A stretch of DNA of 64,000 nt from Spirochaeta africana DSM 8902 (GTDB taxonomy: Bacteria > Spirochaetota > Spirochaetia > DSM-27196 > DSM-8902): assembly GCF_000242595.2 (NCBI RefSeq), contig NC_017098.1, positions 1,302,001 to 1,366,000 of the forward strand, read 5' to 3'. This document shows positions 33,000-42,198 of this stretch, piece after piece. The position numbers and the translations under genes were made by a program. Each line of letters starts with the position of its first letter. Within the stretch, counting starts at the first letter, position 1. The notes below the pieces were generated by a model, which saw nothing but the letters and a program-made list of their open reading frames with translations, had not been told where the DNA came from and searched no databases.

Positions 33000-35900
33000 C
33001 TACGCCTGCGGCCGGTATACCACTACATTCCCTTTGCCGCTTTTCTTGGCGGCGTACACAGCCTCGTCTGCCATCCGGATAAGATAATCAGTGTTGCCGG
33101 CAGCCGTATCGCTGCGATCGACGGCCTCGCTTGCCATGCTTGAACTGCTGATACCGATTGAGCAACTCAACTGGCGTTCTGCCGGTATCTGCGGGTCAGC
33201 GCCAGTTCTGCGGCGGATAGTTTCCAGAAACATGTCATGGTGTTCTATCTGGCGGATAATCCGTCTGGCCAGCCGCAGTCCACCCTCTATGGTGCTTTCC
33301 GGCATCAGGATAATGAATTCATCGCCACCAAAACGGTAGGCTGTGTCGGTTTCTCTGCAGGATTCCTGCAGCAGCTGTCCCGCATATCTGATCAGATCAT
33401 CTCCCACGCTATGCCCAAAGCTGTCGTTGTAGTACTTGAAATTATCCAGATCTATGAACAGTACCAGCAGCGAGCGGCCTGGTCCCTGACCGTAGCGGGC
33501 TATCCGCTGCAGTTCCTGGGTGATGCGGGAATACAGGCTGCCGCGATTGTACAGCCCGGTCAGATAGTCGGTCTGACTCAGTTCGGTCAACAGACGGTTT
33601 TTCTCACGCAGCTCATGGTTCTGCTCCAGGATTCGGTCACGCTGATACAGGGACAGCAGAGAATCCTCGATTATCGTACGTGCAATCGAGTAAATCCTGC
33701 GCTGATCATGTACCAGAGACAGGGTAGACTCGGTGCCGGCAAGGATGAGATACCCGGTAATCCGTTCGCCTTGCGGCTGTGCCAGGCGTATCGGTGCGGC
33801 GTATACCCAGTGTGCCTGCAGCTCTTCCGGTATCCGCTGTGAGCTTCCGGGCAGAATCAGGCGCTCGAATTCAAGCCCTTTTACCAATGAGATTGTTTGC
33901 TGGTAGCTGGTAACCTCGGTGATCGCAGAAGGTCGCGCATATTGCAGGGAAACCCCACCATCCGGGTCGGCATGGAAATACAATGCCCGGAAGATACCGA
34001 GGTTGTTGTACAGTACATCCATACAGCTGTGCACAAAATCACTGTATTCGATGGTACGATGGCGTACAGACTGCAGCAGGTTGATGAAATGTATCTCGTT
34101 AATGCGCCGCTGCAGGCTGCGGACGTGTCGCTGTACCCGTGCTGTCGCGGCCACCCAGTCTATATCGGAGCGTCTGGTACGTGGGGAAAACCCGATGCGA
34201 TAGTCCGGCTGCCCGTTGCGAACCGCCTCAGCAGCATGCCAGTAGACCCCCTCGATCAGGCCATGCATCCCTGACTGACACTCATGCAGACAATCATTGG
34301 CAAGCTGCTGGTCATTGTAACGCCGCGCAGCAACGGCGGTCTCCAGCAGCAGTCGCGGCTTGATGTAGCCGATATACTCACCGGAGGCGTCTATCAGTCG
34401 CAGGGCAGTGGTAAAGCAATCCCTGGCCTGTGCCCAGTCACCAGAGCCAGCACGGAGCAGGGCTTGCAGATACTGGAAATAGCATGTTTCCTCGTTTTTA
34501 CCGGGTAAGGGTTCAAGCTGATGGGTTTCTATTGTCAGCAGTACCTGCCAGGCCCGGGCAACCCGCCCGGTTTTTATACATGCCAGGCCGAACAGGGACA
34601 GGATGCAGTAACGGGAATGAAATGCCAGATGCTCACGTTCTATCGCCTGCATCAGCTCCAGACAGTGTTCAAGACAGCTGAGCGCATACTCGAACTCATC
34701 GGCAAAGAAGGCATTCTCCCCCAGGTTGAAAAGTGTCATGGCGGTTTCATGGTGATCATGCTGATGGCGCAGGAGCTGCAGTGCGGTATCAAACGATTTC
34801 TGTGCCTTGTCAAACTCGGCCGTCATAAAGTAATAAAAGCCAAGTCCGTTGTTTATATAACTCAGTTCCAGCTCGACACCAAGCTGTTGCTTGAGCCGGA
34901 GGCTTTTTTTATAGTTGCTGATTACCCGTCGGTAGTCACCCTGAACCGAAAACGCCAGCCCTTGCAGCTGGTATCCTGCAGCCAGCATATAGGTGTTGCC
35001 AAGGCGACGGGCAATACGCATCCCGCGTTGATGGGTAAGATGCTCCTGTTCGGTATAGTTGCTGTAAAGATTATACGGATTGATGCACACAAAGGCCTCG
35101 GTGTTGGCCAGTCGCTGACGGTGTACCAGCTTGATAAGGCGGTAGTACAGTTCTCGAAAATCATCCGGCGGCATCGAGCGGATTCTCCCCTCGATCAGGT
35201 AGCGTACAAACAGGGCAAAGCAGATTACCGCATCGTCCTCTATAGCCTCGGCAATGCTCAGGGCATGATTGGCCATGCTCTGGGCTGCCTGGATATTGTC
35301 TTTCTGCAGATACACCAAGGCAATACAGCGATAGGCATTACTGATATCGGCTTGCTGACCGCGCTGCTGAGCCAGTGACAGATAGCGATGCAGCTCGGTG
35401 ATGGCCTGTTCGGGCTCATTAAGGTAGTAATGGCTCATCCCGGAGAGGAGTGCGGTTCTGATCCGGTTCTCCGGTGAAACTCGCAGTGACTGCTCCTCGG
35501 CAAGCTGTTGAACCTCGCGCAATTGATCAGCACAATCCCGGTAACACAGAAAATGAAATGCATTGGCGGCGTTTTCCAGCCGGCCGGCGAGGTTGCCGAT
35601 GCGAGGGCGGGGTGTGCGTACATCAGCAGCGGCTGTCTCATGATAGCTGAGCAGGAGCCCGGCCTTTTCCGCTGCCTGCAGCAGCTCCTGCCAGCGGCTC
35701 GAATCGACTCCGTGGGTGGCGATGCCCAATGGCAGCAGGCTGCATATCAGGACCATCGAACGGGGCGGGTCGGCCAGTAGCTCACAGAGAACATCGATAC
35801 TGGAGTGCGGTAGCAGCTGGATATTGCGCAGGTATACACAAAAGGGTGTCTCGGGTTGAATGGCCCGGAGGAGCTGAACAATGGCACCGGTCATCTCCCG

Positions 35901-36284
35901 TTGTTCAAACCCTGTTTCATGGAGCAGTACCTCATCATGGCGATGTGGTGACCGGGAGTGAAAGTAGTCTGAAAAAACAGGATGGTGCAGCGAATACGCG
36001 GCAGAAAGAGCCTGGCTTTGCTGTGTCGGAGTGAGCAGTGATCCAGCCCAGTCCAGGAACGGGAAGTAGGGGGCATAGCTTTTTTGCTGCAGTGTACAGC
36101 CAAGCACTGATGTAGTGCCGATGTGTTGAGCAATTATCGGATCGAGACGTTGGTGCATCCGATCCGGATCTGGTGACTGCAGGAAAACAACACCGGACTC
36201 GCCGTTTCGGGCTGACTGAAAGACACGCCGGATCAGCAGTGATTCATAATCAAGTTGGCTGTCGTCAGTGTGCGAGCTGCTCAT
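33000..36284 (-). CDS. Large TPR-GAF-GGDEF diguanylate cyclase
   Basis: A 1094-residue cytoplasmic signalling protein. Residues 1 to about 220 resemble the ATPase module of MalT/AAA_16 proteins, but the Walker A position reads FLQSPDPDRMHQRL, so ATP binding is probably lost. About 230-720 are TPR-like helical repeats, about 760-900 a GAF-like domain, and about 925-1090 a GGDEF domain with intact FGGDEF and an RETD inhibitory site five residues before it. This predicts an active, product-inhibited cyclic-di-GMP synthase controlled by protein or ligand binding. The ATG at 36284 has no Shine-Dalgarno; TACACT lies seven bases upstream. It converges with yhbY and follows the MarR gene by 60 bases. 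Confidence 0.85.
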   Translation of the reverse strand: MSSSHTDDSQLDYESLLIRRVFQSARNGESGVVFLQSPDPDRMHQRLDPIIAQHIGTTSVLGCTLQQKSYAPYFPFLDWAGSLLTPTQQSQALSAAYSLHHPVFSDYFHSRSPHRHDEVLLHETGFEQREMTGAIVQLLRAIQPETPFCVYLRNIQLLPHSSIDVLCELLADPPRSMVLICSLLPLGIATHGVDSSRWQELLQAAEKAGLLLSYHETAAADVRTPRPRIGNLAGRLENAANAFHFLCYRDCADQLREVQQLAEEQSLRVSPENRIRTALLSGMSHYYLNEPEQAITELHRYLSLAQQRGQQADISNAYRCIALVYLQKDNIQAAQSMANHALSIAEAIEDDAVICFALFVRYLIEGRIRSMPPDDFRELYYRLIKLVHRQRLANTEAFVCINPYNLYSNYTEQEHLTHQRGMRIARRLGNTYMLAAGYQLQGLAFSVQGDYRRVISNYKKSLRLKQQLGVELELSYINNGLGFYYFMTAEFDKAQKSFDTALQLLRHQHDHHETAMTLFNLGENAFFADEFEYALSCLEHCLELMQAIEREHLAFHSRYCILSLFGLACIKTGRVARAWQVLLTIETHQLEPLPGKNEETCYFQYLQALLRAGSGDWAQARDCFTTALRLIDASGEYIGYIKPRLLLETAVAARRYNDQQLANDCLHECQSGMHGLIEGVYWHAAEAVRNGQPDYRIGFSPRTRRSDIDWVAATARVQRHVRSLQRRINEIHFINLLQSVRHRTIEYSDFVHSCMDVLYNNLGIFRALYFHADPDGGVSLQYARPSAITEVTSYQQTISLVKGLEFERLILPGSSQRIPEELQAHWVYAAPIRLAQPQGERITGYLILAGTESTLSLVHDQRRIYSIARTIIEDSLLSLYQRDRILEQNHELREKNRLLTELSQTDYLTGLYNRGSLYSRITQELQRIARYGQGPGRSLLVLFIDLDNFKYYNDSFGHSVGDDLIRYAGQLLQESCRETDTAYRFGGDEFIILMPESTIEGGLRLARRIIRQIEHHDMFLETIRRRTGADPQIPAERQLSCSIGISSSSMASEAVDRSDTAAGNTDYLIRMADEAVYAAKKSGKGNVVVYRPQA

Positions 36285-36344
36285 ACCCTGTAGTGTATCA
36301 CGGAGTATGCTGTCACGGATACAATCTTTGGGTATCAGAGGATA

Positions 36345-36818
36345 TCAGAAACTTTCGGCTATTGCGGGATCTACCGGAATCTTGTCGGTTTCCATCAGGC
36401 TGGAGGTGAGCTCCAGCGAGGACAGTATCATCTGCTGCTGCCACTCCGGTAGCTTATCAAAGCGACGGGAAAAGTCTTCCTGAAAGATGGTAGGGTTTTC
36501 CGCCAGAATGGCGTTGGCAGAATCGGTAAGGGTTACCAGTACCCGTCGTTTGTCGACCTCGCTGCGCGTCCGCTGTACAAGCCCGCGGTTCTCCAGTCGA
36601 TCAAGAATGCTGGTGACGGTTGCCTGGCTCAGCGATACTGATTGTGCCAGATTGCCGATTGTGGGATGGGCCTGCGAGGCAATCGCCTTTAGCAGCATCA
36701 GCTGGGGACCGGTCAGTCCGAAGCGCTTGTTCAGCTGTTTTGAGTGTATCGACAACGCTTGAAATATCTTGCGAAGATGCTGGTAGACTTCGTTACGGAT
36801 ATCTGAACTGGGAACCAT
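36345..36818 (-). CDS. MarR-family regulator, probable controller of proVWX
   Basis: A 157-residue winged-helix protein: helix-turn-helix PTIGNLAQSVSLSQATVTSILDRLENRGLV (about 70-99 counted from this start) and wing RTRSEVDKRRVLVTLTD. MarR proteins of this kind (EctR, OpuAR and similar) control osmoprotectant synthesis or uptake in halophiles, and this gene is divergent from a glycine betaine transporter, so I infer that role. The start at 36818 is supported by a TTGCCC-N17-TACCCT promoter ending six bases upstream (leaderless); an ATG 25 codons earlier is possible but has no ribosome site. Candidate operator at 37037-37058. Confidence 0.8.
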   Translation of the reverse strand: MVPSSDIRNEVYQHLRKIFQALSIHSKQLNKRFGLTGPQLMLLKAIASQAHPTIGNLAQSVSLSQATVTSILDRLENRGLVQRTRSEVDKRRVLVTLTDSANAILAENPTIFQEDFSRRFDKLPEWQQQMILSSLELTSSLMETDKIPVDPAIAESF

Positions 36819-36824
36819 GCGCAA

Positions 36825-36853
36825 AGGGTATCCTGAAAAATCATTTTGGGCAA
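36825..36853 (-). promoter_or_regulatory. Putative leaderless promoter of the MarR gene
   Basis: Minus-strand TTGCCC (36853-36848), 17 bp, TACCCT (36830-36825), six bases, ATG. Confidence 0.4.
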
Positions 36854-37016
36854 TATATAAAATCCTTAGAGGACGAAAAGAATGTTCCTGCATGAAATTC
36901 TTGGCCAGGCCTGTATGATATTGCTTAAACTGTTACATATAAACGAAATAACGTCTTGCAATCACCGCAGCGTGACAGGCGTCCATCGAAATATCCTGCT
37001 ATATGCCCCGAAAATG

Positions 37017-37045
37017 TTGACGTTACATAGTGTTTTTACTATAAT
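37017..37045 (+). promoter_or_regulatory. Sigma-70 promoter of proVWX
   Basis: TTGACG (37017-37022), 17 bp, TATAAT (37040-37045). Predicted start near 37052. The region from 36854 to 37016 between the divergent genes shows nothing else I can name. Confidence 0.75.
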
Positions 37046-37058
37046 AATGCTTATACTA
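37037..37058. promoter_or_regulatory. Candidate MarR operator overlapping the proVWX -10 box
   Basis: TACTATAA-N6-TTATACTA, an inverted repeat with 7 of 8 matching positions covering the -10 box and start site, as expected for a repressor. EctR-type regulators bind AT-rich pseudo-palindromes at this position. Confidence 0.45.
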
Positions 37059-37077
37059 GAAAAGATTTAAGGTGATT

Positions 37078-38307
37078 ATGGAAAAGAATACAGAAACAAA
37101 CCCCGAGCGAAAAGTAAAAATTCGCATAGAGGGTGTGTACAAGATTTTCGGGCGTCATCCTGAGCGTGCCCGCAAGATGGTCAAGGAAGGTTTCAGCAAG
37201 GAAGAAATCCTGGAAAAGACAGGATGTGCAGTCGGGGTTGCCGACGCCTCTTTTGACATATACGAAGGGGAAACCCTGGTCGTGATGGGATTGTCCGGAT
37301 CGGGTAAGTCAACCCTGATCCGTACGGTAAATCGACTCATCGACCCTACCTTCGGGAAGATATATATCGATGACGAAGACATCACCGCGATGGGCGAGGA
37401 TCGTCTGCGCGAAATTCGACGAAAAAAATTCGGCATGGTGTTCCAGAGTTTTGCACTCTTCCCGCATCGGACCGTGCTGGATAACGCCATGTTCGGTCTG
37501 GAGATTCAGGGCGTAGCCCTGCAAGAGCGGCGTGAAAAGGCATTGCGTGCCTTGTCGCAGGTCGGTCTGGCGGGGTGGGAGGATTACTATCCGGCCAACC
37601 TTTCCGGCGGAATGAAGCAGCGTGTCGGTCTGGCCCGTGCACTGGCAATAGAACCGGATGTTCTGTTGATGGACGAGGCGTTCAGTGCGCTGGACCCGCT
37701 CATTCGTACCGATATGCAGGATGAGCTGCTTTCCCTTGAAAGTGAGGTGCACAAGACCATCCTGTTTATCACCCACGACCTTGACGAGGCTTTGAAGATG
37801 GGCGACCGGATCGTCTTGATGAAAGACGGCAAGGTCGTCCAGATCGGTACCCCCGAGGAAATCCTTATGAACCCTGCCTCGGACTACGTTGCCAAATTTG
37901 TGGAGAATGTTGATGTTACCAAGGTGTTGACTGCTCGTGATGTGATGCGGCGACACACCCCGGTTGCGTTTGTAAAGGATGGACCACGGGTTGCACTGCA
38001 CAAGATGAAAGACAACGGGATATCCGGAATCTTCATCACCCGACAGAACCACGAGCTGGTTGGTCATGTCACGGCCGACCGTGCTGCCGAGGCAGCCAAA
38101 CGTGAAGAGAAATGGCTGGAGCACATTACCATTGCCGATGAGTGTTCAACTGTACAGCTTGATACCCCGGTCAAGGATATCTTTCCGCTGGTATCTTCCA
38201 GCCCGAATCCGATCGCGGTGGTAAACGAGCGAAATATTCTGCAAGGGGTAATTGTTCGCGGTTCGGTGCTGGCTGCTCTTGCTGAAGGAGACAATGACAA
38301 TGAATGA
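37078..38307 (+). CDS. proV: Glycine betaine/proline ABC transporter ATP-binding protein
   Basis: A 409-residue peripheral ATPase of the ProU/OpuA class. It has the family-specific N-terminus YKIFGRHPERARKMVKEGFSKEEI, Walker A GLSGSGKST, signature LSGGMKQR, Walker B VLLMDEAFSALDP and two C-terminal CBS motifs (about 290-400) that sense ionic strength in OpuA. I use ATG 37078 with AAGG five bases upstream; a GTG two codons earlier is possible. First gene of proVWX, which imports compatible solutes in response to osmotic stress. Confidence 0.95.
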   Translation: MEKNTETNPERKVKIRIEGVYKIFGRHPERARKMVKEGFSKEEILEKTGCAVGVADASFDIYEGETLVVMGLSGSGKSTLIRTVNRLIDPTFGKIYIDDEDITAMGEDRLREIRRKKFGMVFQSFALFPHRTVLDNAMFGLEIQGVALQERREKALRALSQVGLAGWEDYYPANLSGGMKQRVGLARALAIEPDVLLMDEAFSALDPLIRTDMQDELLSLESEVHKTILFITHDLDEALKMGDRIVLMKDGKVVQIGTPEEILMNPASDYVAKFVENVDVTKVLTARDVMRRHTPVAFVKDGPRVALHKMKDNGISGIFITRQNHELVGHVTADRAAEAAKREEKWLEHITIADECSTVQLDTPVKDIFPLVSSSPNPIAVVNERNILQGVIVRGSVLAALAEGDNDNE

Positions 38308-39247
38308 GTCACAAAATATATTTCAGACACTTGCATCCTGGTTTACCGACGGTCTGCCGCTGGCGCAGTGGATCGACACCTTCCTGCGGTTTTTGACCGA
38401 TAACATTTCCTGGCTGACACGCGGGATTTCCCGGTTTGTGTCCAGCGGAATCAATGGACTGGTGGATATCCTGATGTTCCCCGGTCCGTTCATGATGATT
38501 CTGATTCTCACCGCGCTGGCAGTCCTTGCAGCGTTGCCTGATACAAAGGCGGCACTGAATGAGGGTGGCACCCAGCGTCGTCGCTGGCAAAGCAAGCTGA
38601 AGATTGTGCTGAAAAGTAATGGTCTGGCCTTTTTTACCTTTGTCGGGATGTGGCTGATTGTGAATCTGAATCTCTGGAGCCAGACAATGTCGACCCTGGC
38701 GCTGGTGCTGGTCAGCACCGCTATCGCCGTTGCCCTGGGGCTTCCGCTGGGTATTCTGGCCGCATTGAACAAGACATTTTTCCAGATCGTGAAACCGGTA
38801 CTGGACTTTATGCAGACCATGCCGGCCTTCGTATACCTGATCCCGGCGATTCCGTTTTTCGGACTGGGGCCGGTTTCGGCGAGCTTTGCGACGGTAATTT
38901 TCTCGATTCCCCCGGCGATTCGACTGACCGCCCTGGGAATCAAGCAGATTGACAAGGAGATGATCGAGGCATCGGATTCCTTCGGTTCCACAACACTGCA
39001 AAAACTGACCAAGGTCCAGATGCCGCTGGCTATGCCGACCATAATGGCCGGGGTAAACCAGACCATCATGCTTGCCCTGTCAATGGTGGTTATCGCAGCC
39101 ATGATTGGTGCTGGCGGTCTGGGCTCCGAGGTATGGCGCGCCATTCAGCGTCTGCGCCCTGGTGAGGGTTTTGTAGCGGGTCTGGCAGTTGTTATTCTGG
39201 CGATCGTACTCGACCGGCTCACCCAGAAGATCAGTCGTTCAAAGTAA
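38300..39247 (+). CDS. proW: Glycine betaine/proline ABC transporter permease
   Basis: A 315-residue inner-membrane protein with an amphipathic N-terminus, about seven hydrophobic segments and the EAA-like loop EASDSFGSTTLQKLTKVQMPLAMPTI. The AGGLGSEVWRAIQRL block and FVYLIPAIPFFGLGPVSA are typical of ProW/OpuAB. The gene overlaps the proV stop. Two ATGs (38294 and 38300) are available; the second has the better nine-base spacing from GAAGGAG. Confidence 0.94.
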   Translation: MNESQNIFQTLASWFTDGLPLAQWIDTFLRFLTDNISWLTRGISRFVSSGINGLVDILMFPGPFMMILILTALAVLAALPDTKAALNEGGTQRRRWQSKLKIVLKSNGLAFFTFVGMWLIVNLNLWSQTMSTLALVLVSTAIAVALGLPLGILAALNKTFFQIVKPVLDFMQTMPAFVYLIPAIPFFGLGPVSASFATVIFSIPPAIRLTALGIKQIDKEMIEASDSFGSTTLQKLTKVQMPLAMPTIMAGVNQTIMLALSMVVIAAMIGAGGLGSEVWRAIQRLRPGEGFVAGLAVVILAIVLDRLTQKISRSK

Positions 39248-39297
39248 TCAAAAGCGGGTAACCGCGGATAATACACAATTCCATTAGGAGGAATTTT

Positions 39298-40164
39298 ATG
39301 AAAAAAGCAATGCGACACACCGCAGTGGCAGCCGCTGTCTTGGTAATTGCTGCTGCACTGGTATTTGCCGGATGCGCACCGGCTGAAGACGAGCAGGAAG
39401 TAACCCTGCTGTACGTTGAGTGGGTTGGCGAAGTAGCCTCCACCTATGTTGCCGCAGTGGTTCTGGAAGAAATGGGCTACGAAGTAGACACCATCTCGGT
39501 CAGCGCCGCCGCAATGTGGGAAGGTATCGCCAGCGGAGATGGTGATGCAATGACCTCAGCATGGCTGCCTGGTACCCACGGTGCCTATCTTGAGCAGACC
39601 CAGGACCGCGTCGAAGAGGTCGGGGTAGTGATGACTGGTGCTCGCATCGGTCTGATGGTGCCGACCTATGTTGACATTGATACGGTTGCCGATCTTGAGG
39701 AATATGCAGATCGCTTTGACAACCGGATTGTCGGTATTGATCCCGGCGCCGGGCTGATGAGCGCCACCGAAGAGGCCCTCGAGGTATATGGCCTTGACAG
39801 CATTGATCTGCTTGAAGGAAGCGACGCTACCATGGTAGCTGCACTTGAAGATGCCTACCGCAACGAGGAATGGGTGGTGGTCACCGGCTGGACCCCGCAC
39901 GTTAAAGAAGCCCGCTTTGATCTGAAGTATCTGGAAGATCCCGAGCTGGTATTCGGCGAGGAAGAATACGTTGCCTCGATTGTTCGCAGCGGCCTGGCCG
40001 ACGAAAAACCGGAGGTTTACGAGTTTTTTACCAATTTCAGCTGGTCGGTAGAAGCGTTTGCTGACCTGATGCTGTGGAATGACGAACCGGGTTCTGATCC
40101 CTATGCCAACGCACAGCGCTGGGTAGAGGAAAACCGAAGCCTGGTTGATTCCTGGATCAACTAA
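39298..40164 (+). CDS. proX: Glycine betaine-binding lipoprotein
   Basis: A 288-residue solute-binding protein of the OpuAC type. The signal peptide ends in a lipobox LVFAGC (Cys 25), so it is tethered to the membrane as in OpuA systems. Aromatic residues expected to cage the quaternary ammonium are present (VEWVGE, MWEGIASGDGDAMTSAWLPGTH, VVTGWTPHV). The start has AGGAGG upstream. It is followed by a strong terminator. Confidence 0.93.
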   Translation: MKKAMRHTAVAAAVLVIAAALVFAGCAPAEDEQEVTLLYVEWVGEVASTYVAAVVLEEMGYEVDTISVSAAAMWEGIASGDGDAMTSAWLPGTHGAYLEQTQDRVEEVGVVMTGARIGLMVPTYVDIDTVADLEEYADRFDNRIVGIDPGAGLMSATEEALEVYGLDSIDLLEGSDATMVAALEDAYRNEEWVVVTGWTPHVKEARFDLKYLEDPELVFGEEEYVASIVRSGLADEKPEVYEFFTNFSWSVEAFADLMLWNDEPGSDPYANAQRWVEENRSLVDSWIN

Positions 40165-40182
40165 GTCGGTCAACCCGATTGT

Positions 40183-40213
40183 AACGGTCGCCTGCGGGCG
40201 GCCGTTTTTTTTT
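40183..40213 (+). terminator. Rho-independent terminator of proVWX
   Basis: A 10-bp stem (AACGGTCGCC with GGCGGCCGTT-type partner, one G-U pair), 4-base loop and nine T residues. Confidence 0.9.
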
Positions 40214-40249
40214 GCTTGTCAAACCTGCTCAGGCTGTGCAAAATGGGGT

Positions 40250-40714
40250 ATGTTCGACCTGCATCTGCGGATGAAGCCGGTAAAGCCGGATCTGCTGCAT
40301 ATCCATATTCCCCTGCAGTTTCGCTGGCTGTTTGCTACCCTTGCCATACTTACCGCCTGGGTCGCTATCTCTACCGGTATCTGGTCCCCGGTTGCCATCG
40401 GGGTGCTGGTGCTGGCGCTTCTTGGGTTGATCTACGATGAACGCTGGATATTTGATCGAGTCACTGGCGAGGTACACTACCGGATCGGATTTCTGTTTAT
40501 CGGCCGCCATCTTGTGCTTGCCATGCGGGATATCGACCATTTCGAATTCCGGGTGGTGCATCAAAAAGGCCGGGAGCTGTGTCAGACTGTTTTGTGGACA
40601 ACCGGTCTGGAACCGTTTCTGGTGGAGTCTCAGCCAGCAGCCTACCGTACGCTTTTGCTGCACGAGGCCGAACTGCTGGCCGAGTTTTGCGGACGACCGC
40701 TGTCGCAGCCGTGA
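40250..40714 (+). CDS. Small membrane protein of unknown function
   Basis: A 154-residue protein with a hydrophobic hairpin near residues 24-62 (FATLAILTAWVAIS and GVLVLALLGLIY) and a soluble C-terminal part with strands (RIGFLFIGRHLVLAMRDIDHFEFRVV). It resembles short bacterial PH-like membrane proteins in layout, but I cannot assign a family. ATG 40250 follows a poor GGGG site; ATG 40271 is an alternative. It sits between the proVWX terminator and hemW (convergent). Confidence 0.5.
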   Translation: MFDLHLRMKPVKPDLLHIHIPLQFRWLFATLAILTAWVAISTGIWSPVAIGVLVLALLGLIYDERWIFDRVTGEVHYRIGFLFIGRHLVLAMRDIDHFEFRVVHQKGRELCQTVLWTTGLEPFLVESQPAAYRTLLLHEAELLAEFCGRPLSQP

Positions 40715-40722
40715 CTGCTATC

Positions 40723-40797
40723 CCTGATTGCAGTACTGACCGGCAGCACTGATTGCAGCCCTAACCGGCAGCACTGATTGCAGCCCTAACCGGCAGC
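40723..40797. repeat. Three tandem 25-bp direct repeats
   Basis: Three adjacent copies of a unit like ACTGATTGCAGCCCTAACC plus GGCAGC; copies 2 and 3 are identical and copy 1 differs at four positions. They fill the convergent gap between the membrane protein gene and hemW and run into the last hemW codons. No spacers, so not a CRISPR. Confidence 0.85.
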
Positions 40798-42105
40798 AGT
40801 CTGCACCGGTGGCCAGTGTATCCTGTCGGGCAGACTGCGGTGCGGTGAGGCCGCTATATTGCCGAGGCCATGACGAATAACTTGGTTCAGCAGCAGCCGT
40901 CCCCGGGCAGTGCAGCGGATAGCATCCTGGTCATCCGACTCGAACAAATCCTCCTGCCCGTGCATGAACTCCTGAAGAATCTCCAGTACCCCGGAGCCAA
41001 ACGATGCTATGAGATCCCGGCGGGATATCCCCCAGATCGTACGCAGGCCGGTAATACAGTAATCAGTGAACATATCGGCAGGATTCAGTGGCTCTATCTC
41101 GTGCCGCCAGGAAGGACAGGAAGGGGCGCTATAATGAAACAGATCGGGGTTGGTCAGTCGCCCAGGAAACCCGATCCCGTCGTGGTCAGTCAGGGGAATG
41201 GTCCCCACTGCCCCCGGCCCCAGGCCGATATACGGGCGCATCTGCCAGTAGGCGATATTGTGACGCGAGTACCTCTTGTCGCGTGCGTAGTTGGATATCT
41301 CGTAGTGCTCGTAGCCGGACTGCTGCAGGCCAAGATGCAGCTGCTCCCACAAGCTGTCCTGCTCCGGCAGTTTCAGGTCACCGCGCTCAATCATCTGGTG
41401 CAGCGGGGTCTGCGGCTCAACCGTCAGGGTGTAGTGTGATACATGGTCGGGCTGCCAGCGCTGCAGCTGCTGCAGATCCAGCGTAATGTCTGCTGCTGTC
41501 TGGCCGGGAATTCCCGAGATCAGATCAATACTGTAGGTGTGATCCGCAGATGTCCAGTTACGACTAACCAGCTGCAGGGCTGAGGATATTGAGGAAGAAT
41601 AGGCTCTTCTGGTCAGCGTACGCAACAGATGATCCGAAAAGCTCTGTATGCCAATGCTCAACCGGGTAACCCCTGCTTTTTTCAACACCTGTAACAGCTC
41701 CGGGGTGATATTCTCCGGATTGGCCTCGAAACTCCACTCGCTGCAGGTGTGAGGATCCAGCTGCAGTACGGCCGACAGTTTCCCGAGGAAGTCCTCCAGC
41801 AGGGATGGCGGAATCACACTGGGTGTGCCTCCGCCAATATACAGGGTGCGCACCTTCGGGGTGCTGCAGTGCTGCATGAAAAAAGCAGCCTCCTCGATGA
41901 TTCGCGCCAGGGTACGATTCAGGACTGCGGGAGACCATCCGGTTTCGAAATAGAAATCACAATAGCGGCAGCGACTGGAACAGAATGGTATGTGGACATA
42001 CACCGAGGTTTCTGTCAACGGGTGGGGATATATCGTGCGGCCGATTGCAAGGTCTCGGTACGCAGCCTGTTGTTCCGGGGAAAGTGGCGAGTAGGGGCGT
42101 CGCAT
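40786..42105 (-). CDS. hemW: Radical SAM HemW-like protein (coproporphyrinogen oxidase family)
   Basis: A 439-residue radical SAM protein. The 4Fe-4S ligands are Cys42, 46 and 49 in YVHIPFCSSRCRYC; GGGTPSVI and LSIGIQSFSD follow, and the C-terminal domain keeps NIAYW and GLGPGAVGT. This matches HemW/HemN-type proteins; HemW acts in heme handling rather than as a true coproporphyrinogen dehydrogenase. The product is longer than the usual 375-390, with an N-terminal extension of about 30 residues. TGGAGG lies five bases before the ATG. It follows pfp on the same strand beyond a terminator hairpin. Confidence 0.88.
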   Translation of the reverse strand: MRRPYSPLSPEQQAAYRDLAIGRTIYPHPLTETSVYVHIPFCSSRCRYCDFYFETGWSPAVLNRTLARIIEEAAFFMQHCSTPKVRTLYIGGGTPSVIPPSLLEDFLGKLSAVLQLDPHTCSEWSFEANPENITPELLQVLKKAGVTRLSIGIQSFSDHLLRTLTRRAYSSSISSALQLVSRNWTSADHTYSIDLISGIPGQTAADITLDLQQLQRWQPDHVSHYTLTVEPQTPLHQMIERGDLKLPEQDSLWEQLHLGLQQSGYEHYEISNYARDKRYSRHNIAYWQMRPYIGLGPGAVGTIPLTDHDGIGFPGRLTNPDLFHYSAPSCPSWRHEIEPLNPADMFTDYCITGLRTIWGISRRDLIASFGSGVLEILQEFMHGQEDLFESDDQDAIRCTARGRLLLNQVIRHGLGNIAASPHRSLPDRIHWPPVQTAAG

Positions 42106-42143
42106 AGGCCTCCAGGCTGCTGCTGGCAGTGCAGCAGAAAGAA

Positions 42144-42174
42144 GCCAGCCGCCCTGCGATGCAGGACGGCTGGC
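42144..42174 (-). terminator. Terminator hairpin after pfp
   Basis: Stem GCCAGCCG/CGGCTGGC continued by CCTGC/GCAGG around a GAT loop with one-base mismatches between; minus-strand tail TTCTTTCT. It lies 25 bases past the pfp stop. Confidence 0.65.
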
Positions 42175-42198
42175 GTGTCAAAGTGCGAGATTACCTGA

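Noticed and set aside
40723-40797. Possible CRISPR array
   Set aside because: The three 25-bp units are directly abutting with no spacers and no cas genes are present.
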